Positions 56,843 through 64,000 of a stretch of DNA of 64,000 bases are shown here, one piece after another. Below the pieces are notes generated by a model, which saw nothing but the letters and a program-made list of their open reading frames with translations, was not told the origin of the DNA and searched no databases. The translations under genes were made by a program, and so were the position numbers. Positions within the stretch are counted from its first letter, which is position 1; every line of letters begins with the position of its first letter. The stretch covers positions 1 to 64,000 of the forward strand of contig NZ_JACHZR010000008.1 in assembly GCF_014193695.1 (NCBI RefSeq). The letters are read 5' to 3'. The stretch comes from Rhizobium sp. BK316 (GTDB lineage Bacteria; Pseudomonadota; Alphaproteobacteria; Rhizobiales; Rhizobiaceae).

Positions 56843-57640
56843 ATGATCGCCCTGCGTTCCGTTCTGTTCAACACGATCTTCTACGCCAACCTCATCATCA
56901 GGATGATCGTGCTCTCCCCCTTCTACTTCATCGCGCCGCGCAAGCTCGCCTACAGCGTTCCCAAAAACTGGGCGCGCTCGAACCACTGGCTGATGCGGGT
57001 GATCGTCGGCACTACCTTCGAGATCGAGGGTCTGGAGAACCTGCCTGACGGCAGCTACATCATTTCCCCGAAGCATCAGTCCTTTTGGGACACTTATGCA
57101 CTGCTGCCCAACCTCAAGGACCCGGTCTATATTCTCAAGCGCGAGCTGATGTGGATCCCGCTTTTCGGCTGGTACGCCAAGAGGCAGCGCATGATCCCGG
57201 TGGACCGCGGTGCGCGCGGCAAAGTGATGGTGGAAGTGCTGAAGCGCACCAAGCAGGAACTCGCCACCGGCCGCCAGCTAATCATCTATCCCGAGGGCAC
57301 ACGCCGCCCACCGGGTGCCGAGCCAGTCTACAAATACGGCATCGCCCGTATGTATCGCGACCTGCAGCTCCCAGTCGTGCCCATCGTCATGCATCCCGGC
57401 CTGTTCTGGCCGCGCCGCAGCGCCATGCGTTATCCCGGTCATTTCAAAGTGCGGATTCTACCGCCCATCATGCCCGGCATGGACCCCGACGCCTTCTTCG
57501 CCCATCTGATCGACGTGACGGAAAGCGCCAGCGATCAGCTTCTGATCGACACGGTGGAGCGCAATCCGCATGTTCCATTGCCGCCGACCGCCGTGGAGCG
57601 GCTGGCTGAACTGCGCAAAGAGAAGGCCGCGACTGCCTAA
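56843..57640 (+). CDS. 1-acyl-sn-glycerol-3-phosphate acyltransferase
   Basis: PlsC-type enzyme making phosphatidic acid. 265 residues; a hydrophobic N-terminus, then the HX4D motif HQSFWD in SPKHQSFWDTYAL and the glycerol-phosphate motif IYPEGTRRPPG. The ATG preceded by CGGGAAAA was chosen over a GTG eight codons upstream. Its stop overlaps that of the ChaC-like gene by three bases (CTAA read both ways). Confidence 0.92.
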   Translation: MIALRSVLFNTIFYANLIIRMIVLSPFYFIAPRKLAYSVPKNWARSNHWLMRVIVGTTFEIEGLENLPDGSYIISPKHQSFWDTYALLPNLKDPVYILKRELMWIPLFGWYAKRQRMIPVDRGARGKVMVEVLKRTKQELATGRQLIIYPEGTRRPPGAEPVYKYGIARMYRDLQLPVVPIVMHPGLFWPRRSAMRYPGHFKVRILPPIMPGMDPDAFFAHLIDVTESASDQLLIDTVERNPHVPLPPTAVERLAELRKEKAATA

Positions 57641-58170
57641 GCTGTCGCGCGTAGTCGTGTGATTTCCTCGACCACTTGCTCCAGCCACCGGTCGCGAATA
57701 CCCATCTCCTTCAGATGGGAAAGCGTATTGAAGACATAGGCATCGTTCGGGCCGGACTGGCCGACCGAGACATCGACGACCCGCGCGGCGGCAAGCGCAT
57801 CCAGCGCACCGGCATATTGCTCGTGGGCGCGGTCGACCACATAGGCGACCGCCCGCGCAGTGCGGCCATCCGAAAGCTGCAGCGGCAGATGCCGTTCCAG
57901 ATAGACATTGGTGACGAGTTCGCGGGCGCGCAGATAGTCGATCACCTCGTCCCACTTGTCCGACGCGACACGGAAAGCCATGCCACGACAGGCTCCGCCT
58001 CTGTCGAGACCGAGGACGAGACCGGGATTTTCACGATTGCCGCGATGGACGAAGGAACGAACGCAAAGCGAGCGCCGGTAGCCATGAATCAGGGCCTGCG
58101 ACCGCTCGACGAATTCGAAGCCCGGATTCCACATCAACGAGCCGTAGCCAAATACCCAAAATTCGTCCAT
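57637..58170 (-). CDS. Gamma-glutamylcyclotransferase (ChaC-like)
   Basis: 177 residues. The substrate-binding motif VFGYGSLMWNPGFEF and the GMAFRVASDKWDEVIDYL segment place it with ChaC-type glutathione-specific gamma-glutamylcyclotransferases. These release 5-oxoproline from glutathione. The start MDEFWVFGYG is taken from family resemblance; an ATG 13 codons upstream is also open. Confidence 0.9.
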   Translation of the reverse strand: MDEFWVFGYGSLMWNPGFEFVERSQALIHGYRRSLCVRSFVHRGNRENPGLVLGLDRGGACRGMAFRVASDKWDEVIDYLRARELVTNVYLERHLPLQLSDGRTARAVAYVVDRAHEQYAGALDALAAARVVDVSVGQSGPNDAYVFNTLSHLKEMGIRDRWLEQVVEEITRLRATA

Positions 58171-58220
58171 ATCGCACGCCAGATCAAAATCAGATTTCGC
58201 TCTCACCATTGGAGAACATC

Positions 58221-59237
58221 ATGGCAGCGTCAAGCCAATCCGGCAGCGGCCAATATAGCAGCGGCAGGAAATTCTGGTTGCTGGGCGGCGCCATTCTTTT
58301 GGTGATCGCTCTCTATACAGGTGGCTGGTTCTACGCCGCCTCCGCGCTGAAACAGACGGTGCTGACCGCCATCGCCCCCCGCGCCGATACCGGCGTCAGC
58401 GGTGAATGCTCCGATATCGAATTCCGCGGCTTCCCCTTCCGCATCGGGCTCTTCTGCTCGAAGGTGGATGTCGACGACAATGTCAACGGCATCTCCGCCA
58501 CCTTCGGTGCGCTCCGCTCCGCCGCCCAGGTCTACGCCCCTGGCCACATTCTGTGGGAACTTGACGCACCGGCTGAAATCCGCACCGCGCAGGGCCTGAC
58601 GGTCAATGCCCAATGGGACAATCTGCAATCGAGCCTCACGACGAAGGCGCAGGGCATCGACCGCACCTCCACCGTCATCGGCGGGCTGAAGGCCGTGGCT
58701 GTCTCCTCCTTTACCGGGCAGACTGTCAATTTCGATGCCGCCCGCACCGAGATCCACCTGCGGCAGAACGGAGCGGATCTCGACGGCGCGATCTCGGTCG
58801 AAAACGCCGATGCTGTGGTCAAGGACTGGCCGCAGGTCTTCCCGAAATTCTCCGCGAGCGCCGACCTGACGCTGACGGGCAAGGCCGGAATGATCGATGG
58901 CACCGACAAACAGGGTATTCACGGTTCTCAGGGCGAGCTTCGCCGTATCGTCGCCGACATCGGCGACGGCAAGGTGATGACCATCTCCGGCCCCTTCGCT
59001 TTCGACGAAAACGGCTTCCTTTCCGGCAAGTTCAAGCTGGAGATCGAACAGCTCGGCCCCTGGGGTGAAAGCATCAAACAAACCTTCCCTGACATGGCCT
59101 CGACCGTCGATACGGCGACGAAGCTCCTGAAGGCGCTTGCCGGTGGTGGCGACAAGGTTTCCGTCGATCTGGTCGTCGATCACGGCAATGCAACTGTGAG
59201 CGGCTTCATTCCGCTCGGCAAGATCCCGCCGGTTTAA
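58221..59237 (+). CDS. DUF2125 domain-containing protein
   Basis: 338 residues with one N-terminal membrane anchor (about 18-40, LLGGAILLVIALYTGGWFYA) and a long periplasmic domain (GECSDIEFRGFPFRIGLFCS near the start; VNAQWDNLQSSL and FDAARTEIHLRQNG in the middle). The family is alphaproteobacterial and uncharacterised. Its beta-rich repeats recall AsmA-like lipid-transfer proteins, which is inference. GGAG six bases upstream fixes the start. Confidence 0.87.
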   Translation: MAASSQSGSGQYSSGRKFWLLGGAILLVIALYTGGWFYAASALKQTVLTAIAPRADTGVSGECSDIEFRGFPFRIGLFCSKVDVDDNVNGISATFGALRSAAQVYAPGHILWELDAPAEIRTAQGLTVNAQWDNLQSSLTTKAQGIDRTSTVIGGLKAVAVSSFTGQTVNFDAARTEIHLRQNGADLDGAISVENADAVVKDWPQVFPKFSASADLTLTGKAGMIDGTDKQGIHGSQGELRRIVADIGDGKVMTISGPFAFDENGFLSGKFKLEIEQLGPWGESIKQTFPDMASTVDTATKLLKALAGGGDKVSVDLVVDHGNATVSGFIPLGKIPPV

Positions 59238-59653
59238 TCGAGCTTCTTGAGAAAGAAGACTTCCGGCACCGTCTGGATGCCGGGCAGTTCGATCGATCCG
59301 GTTTCAGAAAAACCGTTGCGGCGATGCCAATCGTGCGGACGGCTTTCATCGCACTCGCTCGAGGTCATCAAAAGACGCGCACCGCTCTCGCGCATATCCG
59401 TTTCCCAGGCGAGAAACAGCGCCGTGCCGACACCGCATCGGCGATGACCATCCAGCACTCGGATCATTTCCATATAGGGGATCCTGCCCCAGAAGCGGGA
59501 GAAGCGCAGGAAGCCGACAATCTCACCTTGCTCGCGGGCAACAAGATATTCGCCGAGATCGATGCAACGCGAAATCCAGGCCTCGCCGACATGGCTGTCT
59601 TCGCGAAGCAGCCATTCCTTGTCCGTCTGGCCAGGCTTCGCAATCTCCACCAT
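59234..59653 (-). CDS. GNAT family N-acetyltransferase
   Basis: 139 residues. The acetyl-CoA-binding motif A is in GHRRCGVGTALFLAWE, and the fold ends DWHRRNGFSETGSIELPG. The substrate is unknown. It starts two bases after the tyrC stop, so it is the last gene of the hisC-tyrC-GNAT operon, and it converges on the DUF2125 gene with a four-base overlap. Confidence 0.88.
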   Translation of the reverse strand: MVEIAKPGQTDKEWLLREDSHVGEAWISRCIDLGEYLVAREQGEIVGFLRFSRFWGRIPYMEMIRVLDGHRRCGVGTALFLAWETDMRESGARLLMTSSECDESRPHDWHRRNGFSETGSIELPGIQTVPEVFFLKKLD

Positions 59654-59655
59654 GA

Positions 59656-60582
59656 CTATTTCTTTTCCAGCGGGTGGGGGCGGCCGAAGTCCGGCGCATC
59701 CACGTCCTGGCCGGCCTGGACGATCGAACGGCGGATGGCACGGGTGCGGGTGAAGAGTTCGAAAATCTTGTCGCCCTCGCCCCAGCGGATCGCCCGCTGC
59801 AGATAGGCGAGATCTTCCGAAAAACGCGCCAGCATTTCCAGGATCGCATCTCGGTTATGCAGGCAGACGTCACGCCACATGGTCGGATCGGATGCGGCCA
59901 GACGCGTGAAGTCGCGGAAACCGGAGGCGGAATATTTGATGACTTCCGATTCCGTCACGGTCTCCAGATCGTCGGCCGTACCGACAATATTGTAGGCTAT
60001 GAGATGCGGCAGGTGCGAGACGATCGCGAGCACCTTGTCGTGATGCTGGGCGTCCATTTCGTCGACTCGGGAGCCGAGCGCTTCCCAGAAACTGCGCAGC
60101 GTCTTCAGCGCGGTCGGGTCGGTTCCTTCGAGCGGCGTCAGGATGCACCAGCGCTCCTGGAACAGGCCGGGGAAACCCGCATCCGGGCCGGACTTTTCCG
60201 TACCCGCGATTGGATGGCCGGCAATGAAATGCACATGGCTGGGCATGTGCGGCTGCATCTGGGCAATCACGGAAGCCTTGGTCGAACCGACGTCGGTGAC
60301 GATCGCACCCGGTTTCAGATTGCCGGCGATCTCTTTCGCCACACTTTCGGAAGCGCCGACCGGCACCGACACGATGACGAGATCGGCATCCTTAACCGCT
60401 TCCTCCGACGAGGTCGTATAGCGATCGCCAAGCGCCAGTTCTTCGGCACGCTTCAGCGTCTCCGCGCTGCGCGTCGCGACGACCACCTCATTGGCTAGGC
60501 CCAGTCGCTTGATGTCATGAGCAAGCGAAGAGCCGATCAGGCCGATACCGATCAGGGTGATGCGATTGAACTGCACTGTCAT
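59656..60582 (-). CDS. tyrC: Prephenate/arogenate dehydrogenase
   Basis: Oxidative step of tyrosine synthesis, 308 residues. NAD-binding motif IGIGLIGSSLAHDIK and the catalytic region HFIAGHPIAGTEKSGPDAG with the conserved His. No chorismate mutase or ACT domain is fused. The start overlaps the hisC stop by four bases. Coupling to hisC fits because HisC homologues also transaminate aromatic keto acids. Confidence 0.93.
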   Translation of the reverse strand: MTVQFNRITLIGIGLIGSSLAHDIKRLGLANEVVVATRSAETLKRAEELALGDRYTTSSEEAVKDADLVIVSVPVGASESVAKEIAGNLKPGAIVTDVGSTKASVIAQMQPHMPSHVHFIAGHPIAGTEKSGPDAGFPGLFQERWCILTPLEGTDPTALKTLRSFWEALGSRVDEMDAQHHDKVLAIVSHLPHLIAYNIVGTADDLETVTESEVIKYSASGFRDFTRLAASDPTMWRDVCLHNRDAILEMLARFSEDLAYLQRAIRWGEGDKIFELFTRTRAIRRSIVQAGQDVDAPDFGRPHPLEKK

Positions 60583-61688
60583 GCCTTACGTCCCATGAAT
60601 TCGCCAAGCGCCTCGATGACGCCGCGATTGGCTTCTTCCGGACCGATGCTCATGCGCAGCGAGTTCGGAAAGCCGTAGCCGCGCACTGCGCGCAGGATAT
60701 AGCCGCGGCTCGTCAGGAACTCATCGGCATCCGCCGCCCGCTTGCCGTCGACATCGGGGAAATGGATGAGAACGAAGTTGGTGACCGATGGCGTGACCTT
60801 CAGACCGATGGCCTCGAATGCGCTCGTCAGCTTTTCGATCCACATCTGGTTGAAGGAAACGGCCTCCTGAACGAAAGACTGGTCGCGAATCGCCGCGGCA
60901 CCCGCAGCGATTGCCGGCGCATTCATATTGAACGGCCCGCGCACACGATTCAGCGCATCGATAATCTCGGCCGGCGCATACATCCAGCCGACACGCAGCG
61001 CCGCAAGGCCATAAACCTTGGAGAAGGTGCGTGTCATGACGACATTGGCGTTTGACGAGACGACCTCGATGCCGGCTTCGTAGTCATTGCGGCGAACATA
61101 TTCCGCATAGGCTGCATCGAGCACGAGGATGACATGCTTCGGCAGGCCGTCCTGCAGGCGGCGGATCTCGCTGACGGGAATATAGGTGCCTGTTGGATTG
61201 CCGGGATTGGCTATGAAGACGATCTTCGTCTTGCCCGTCACCGCAGCAAGGATCGCATCGACATCGACCGTATGGTCCTTTTCCTTGGCCACGACAGGCG
61301 TCGCACCCGCGCCCATGATCTGGATCTTGTAGACGAGAAAGCCATGCTCGGTGATGATGCCTTCGTCGCCGGCGCCGAGATAGACGTGGCAGAGCAGCCC
61401 GAGCAGCTCGTCGGAGCCGTTGCCGCACAGGATGTTTGCCGGGTTGAGGCCGTGCACTGAAGCGATCGCCTCGCGCAGCTCGTGCGCCTGACCGTCGGGG
61501 TAACGTTCGAGATTACCTGCGGCCGCCTTGAATGCTTCGATCGCCTTGGGGCTGGCGCCGAGCGGCGTCTCGTTGGAGGAGAGCTTGTAGACGCGGGCGA
61601 CACCCGGCGCATGCTCCTTGCCCGGCACATAGGCAGCGATATCCAGAATACCGGGACGCGGAACGGGCTTGCTCATCTCAACGCTCAT
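60579..61688 (-). CDS. hisC: Histidinol-phosphate aminotransferase
   Basis: PLP aminotransferase of histidine synthesis that can also act on aromatic keto acids. 369 residues; KLSSNETPLGASPKAI near the N-terminus, NPGNPTGTYI and the PLP lysine in MTRTFSKVYGLAALRVGW. AAGG seven bases before the ATG supports the start. First gene of the hisC-tyrC-GNAT operon. Confidence 0.94.
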   Translation of the reverse strand: MSVEMSKPVPRPGILDIAAYVPGKEHAPGVARVYKLSSNETPLGASPKAIEAFKAAAGNLERYPDGQAHELREAIASVHGLNPANILCGNGSDELLGLLCHVYLGAGDEGIITEHGFLVYKIQIMGAGATPVVAKEKDHTVDVDAILAAVTGKTKIVFIANPGNPTGTYIPVSEIRRLQDGLPKHVILVLDAAYAEYVRRNDYEAGIEVVSSNANVVMTRTFSKVYGLAALRVGWMYAPAEIIDALNRVRGPFNMNAPAIAAGAAAIRDQSFVQEAVSFNQMWIEKLTSAFEAIGLKVTPSVTNFVLIHFPDVDGKRAADADEFLTSRGYILRAVRGYGFPNSLRMSIGPEEANRGVIEALGEFMGRKA

Positions 61689-61776
61689 GGATCGACCTTG
61701 GAAATTGCCGGAAAGCCGGCGAAAGACTTGAGTGCAATTAAAGCGGAATGGCGATTTTGTCGAGGGCTGCAGCGCC

Positions 61777-62071
61777 TAGAGCATTTCCTGGTCAGATTGC
61801 AGCATTCTGCCGGAGCAGGTTTTCGTCAGGGCAGAAGCGATTGGCGAAGGGCATACCTCCAGGTACGTCCGAGCCGATCGCTTCTGATCCTGGCGGAAAG
61901 ATGCCCGGCCCTAGCTGGTTTGCAAGCAAACCACCGGGGTTGGCTGAAACGGGCCGCCTGATCGACCGGCCGGCTTGGCCGTAGATTTGGGCTACGACGC
62001 GCGCCAGCCGGTCGACCATCCGACTCCGTTTGAGCCAACAGATTGCTGCAATCTGACCAGGAAATGCTCTA
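61777..62071. repeat. MITE-like element copy B with 33-bp terminal inverted repeats
   Basis: A 295-bp element related to the one near 37.3 kb. The ends (TAGAGCATTTCCTGG and its inverted copy) match each other over 33 bases with one mismatch. It carries an additional internal hairpin, GAAGCGATTGGC (61834-61845) with GCCGATCGCTTC (61873-61884), that the other copy lacks. The right end supplies the TAG stop codon of the methyltransferase gene. The small frames inside are not convincing genes. Confidence 0.87.
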
Positions 62072-62809
62072 GCGGCTGCGCGTGGTCGGCACGCCATGCG
62101 GCGCAAGGACCGGCACAAAAACGCGGCGTGAAGCACGCGCGGCAACAGGAAGGCCCTGATAGAGCCGTTTTTGCGCCTCGACGATGATGACGCCCGAAAA
62201 AGCCGGCCAGAGCGTGCGGCCGATCCGCTCGAAGCCGCGGCGCAGGCGCAGCACCGCGCGCAGTTTCGATGGCGGGAAGAACAGCGCCTCGGCCGTGGCG
62301 CCTGGCGTGAAATTGGTCTCGCGCAGCAGATGGGTCAGCTGACCGCGCGAATAGGGCCGGCCCGAACCGAAGGGCGTATGCTCCATGCGCGCCCAGACAC
62401 CACGACGGTTCGGCACGACGATGACGAGCCGTCCACCCGGCGCCAGCACCCGCCAGAGCTCCTTCAGCGTCTCGCGCGGGCTTTCGGCAAATTCCAGCGA
62501 ATGCACCATCAGCACCCGGTCGATAGAGGAATCCGGCAGCGGCAATTCCTCGTCGAAGATCAATGCGGTGGAGGAAAGCGAGCCGACAGGCCAGTTCACT
62601 GCCCCTTGCCCCGCCGGCATGAAAGCGAAGGTGCGTTCCGTATCGGCCTGGAACCGGTCGAGAAAGGGCACGGAGTAACCAATGCCCACAAGCCGCTCCT
62701 GCGGCAGGCGCACCCAGAGCGACGACAGCGCCATGGCAATCGACTGCTCGGCCATGTGTCCGAGCTCGGAATGATAGAATTGGCGAAGGTCGACGATATC
62801 GGCGTGCAT
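62069..62809 (-). CDS. Class I SAM-dependent methyltransferase
   Basis: About 246 residues of the Methyltransf_11 type: LIFDEELPLPDSSIDRVLMV, then ELWRVLAPGGRLVIVVPNRR, the usual post-motif strands. The N-terminal part MHADIVDLRQFYHSELGHMA is typical of a rhizobial family of unknown substrate. The stop codon lies within the terminal repeat of the adjacent element. It is divergent from gloB. Confidence 0.87.
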   Translation of the reverse strand: MHADIVDLRQFYHSELGHMAEQSIAMALSSLWVRLPQERLVGIGYSVPFLDRFQADTERTFAFMPAGQGAVNWPVGSLSSTALIFDEELPLPDSSIDRVLMVHSLEFAESPRETLKELWRVLAPGGRLVIVVPNRRGVWARMEHTPFGSGRPYSRGQLTHLLRETNFTPGATAEALFFPPSKLRAVLRLRRGFERIGRTLWPAFSGVIIVEAQKRLYQGLPVAARASRRVFVPVLAPHGVPTTRSR

Positions 62810-62899
62810 TATCCCAAATGTTATCAGTGACCGGTTGGACTTCAAGGCCGGAACCTCTACATTCCCGGTCAGTTCAAGGGATAAGGGATTATTTGAGCA

Positions 62900-63670
62900 A
62901 TGAAACCTTTGGAATTAGAAGTTTTTCTCTGCCGCAGCGACAATTTCGGCGTTCTCGTCCATGACCCGGAAACCGGGCAGACCGCCTCGATCGACGCGCC
63001 TGATGCGGCAGCCGTGGAAGCCGCTGCCGTGCGCCGCGGCTGGAACATCACCCATATCTTCACGACCCATCACCATATCGACCATGTGGAAGGCAATCTG
63101 GCGCTGAAGGAACAATACGGCCTGGAGATCATCGGCCCGGTCAACGAAGCAGTGGCGATCCCCGGCCTCGACAAGACGATGAGTGATGGCGACAGCTTCC
63201 TCTTCGGCGACCACACGGTCGACGTTATCGAAACGCCCGGCCACACGGCGGGCCATATCTGCTACCACTTTGTCGACGACAAGCTGCTCTTTGCTGCCGA
63301 TACGCTTTTTGCGCTCGGCTGTGGCCGCCTGTTCGAACGCCCAGCCGCCGACATGTGGCACTCGCTGCAGAAGCTTGCCGTTCTTCCGGATGAGACCACC
63401 GTCTATTTCGGCCACGAATATACGCTCTCCAACGCTCGTTTTGCGGTCACCATCGACCCGGACAACGAGCGCCTGAAAAGCCGCGCGGCGGAAATCGAGG
63501 CATTGCGCACCGAAGGCAAGTTCACCATTCCGACGACGCTGGCACTCGAAAAGGAAACCAATCCCTTCCTGCGCGCGGCCGATCCGACCATCCGCCGCAA
63601 CCTGCTGATGGAAGGCAAGACCAATGAAGAGGTCTTCGCCGAGATCCGCAAGCGCAAGGACAATTTCTAG
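62900..63670 (+). CDS. gloB: Hydroxyacylglutathione hydrolase (glyoxalase II)
   Basis: Hydrolyses S-lactoylglutathione in methylglyoxal detoxification. 256 residues of the metallo-beta-lactamase fold with metal motif THHHIDHVEG, GHTAGHICYH, the Asp in FAADTLFALGCGR and the C-terminal GHEYTLSNARFA. The cupin gene starts three bases after its stop. Confidence 0.95.
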   Translation: MKPLELEVFLCRSDNFGVLVHDPETGQTASIDAPDAAAVEAAAVRRGWNITHIFTTHHHIDHVEGNLALKEQYGLEIIGPVNEAVAIPGLDKTMSDGDSFLFGDHTVDVIETPGHTAGHICYHFVDDKLLFAADTLFALGCGRLFERPAADMWHSLQKLAVLPDETTVYFGHEYTLSNARFAVTIDPDNERLKSRAAEIEALRTEGKFTIPTTLALEKETNPFLRAADPTIRRNLLMEGKTNEEVFAEIRKRKDNF

Positions 63671-63673
63671 AGC

Positions 63674-64000
63674 ATGGCTGGCAAAGACCTTACCCCTGAG
63701 GACATCATCCGCGAGCTCGGCATGCAGCCCCATCCTGAAGGCGGCTGGTATGTGCAGACCTTTCGCGACGAGAATGGCGGCGCGCGCGGACATTCGACGG
63801 CGATCTATTATCTGCTGGCGAAAGGCCAGCGCTCGCACTGGCACCGCGTGCACGATGCCGCAGAAGCCTGGCACTACTATGCCGGTGCGCCTTTGGCGCT
63901 GCACCGTTCCGAAGACGGCAGCCACAGCGAGACGCTGAAACTCGGCACCGATATTGCCGGGGGCGAGCGACCACAGGCAATCATCCCCGCCAACTGGTGG
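63674..64000 (+). CDS. Cupin_5 (DUF985) family protein, cut by the window edge
   Basis: The first 109 residues are visible. The order PHPEGGWYVQTF, STAIYYLLAKGQRSHWHRVH and AEAWHYYAGAPLAL is the DUF985 cupin signature, with the presumptive metal/ligand His in HWHRVHDAAEAWHYY. It is translationally coupled to gloB. The C-terminus is beyond the window. Confidence 0.9.
   Translation, partial: MAGKDLTPEDIIRELGMQPHPEGGWYVQTFRDENGGARGHSTAIYYLLAKGQRSHWHRVHDAAEAWHYYAGAPLALHRSEDGSHSETLKLGTDIAGGERPQAIIPANWW

Overview
The window is about 64 kb of GC-rich chromosome from an alphaproteobacterium of the Rhizobiales, most likely a Rhizobium of the etli/leguminosarum type. I infer this from family content and gene order (DUF4167 beside prmC-prfA-ptsP, BA14K-family protein, TIGR02302 protein, CpdR-type single-domain regulator, twin-transmembrane HIG1-like protein, DUF1178 and DUF2125 proteins) and from intergenic palindromes of rhizobial type. 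Almost all of it is housekeeping core genome. I see no prophage, insertion sequence with a transposase, CRISPR array or conjugative module.

Layout. 1-480: the upstream side of what looks like a leftward ribosomal RNA promoter. 0.5-8.5 kb: M23 endopeptidase, ClpB, a decayed DUF1214 fragment, DUF4167 protein, then the leftward ptsP-prfA-prmC run, with lysC upstream of ptsP. 12.5-21.5 kb: BA14K protein, UbiG, a leftward group DUF1178-nitrilase-Grx-ComF, a methyltransferase, an orphan Flp pilin with a small membrane protein, then MutT-GNAT-ArgJ-parvulin. 21.7-33 kb: secA, an orphan polysaccharide flippase directly followed by a GNAT protein, acyl-CoA synthetase, aldo/keto reductase, a divergent TetR/MFS pair, tRNA-Leu(CAA) and a small secreted protein. 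33-42.5 kb: antiporter with a cyclic-nucleotide domain, YqaA, DsbB, HNH nuclease, DNA glycosylase, GluQ, YihY, SDR, HIG1-like, PduO and rhomboid. 42.5-49.3 kb: etfB-etfA-3-hydroxybutyryl-CoA dehydrogenase, TlpA divergent from argH, then LptM-like lipoprotein and lysA. 49.5-64 kb: TIGR02302, CpdR, Hpt, a membrane protein, ftsE-ftsX-ydcF-plsC, ChaC-like, DUF2125, a GNAT-tyrC-hisC operon, methyltransferase, gloB and a cupin cut by the right edge.

How the genes work together: several are functionally coupled neighbours. These include translation termination (prfA/prmC), secretion and envelope folding (secA opposite a periplasmic parvulin), electron transfer with beta-oxidation/PHB chemistry (etfBA-hbd), arginine and lysine synthesis (argJ, argH, lysC, lysA), aromatic and histidine aminotransfer (hisC-tyrC), and cell division/envelope (ftsEX, M23 peptidase, plsC).

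The most unusual signals are non-coding. Two copies of a roughly 230-295 bp element have 33-bp terminal inverted repeats whose arms co-vary within each copy, and in both cases one end supplies the stop codon of the adjacent gene. There is also a promoter overlapped by three phased ACGT half-sites in front of etfBA, and a twin palindrome in the TetR/MFS intergenic region.
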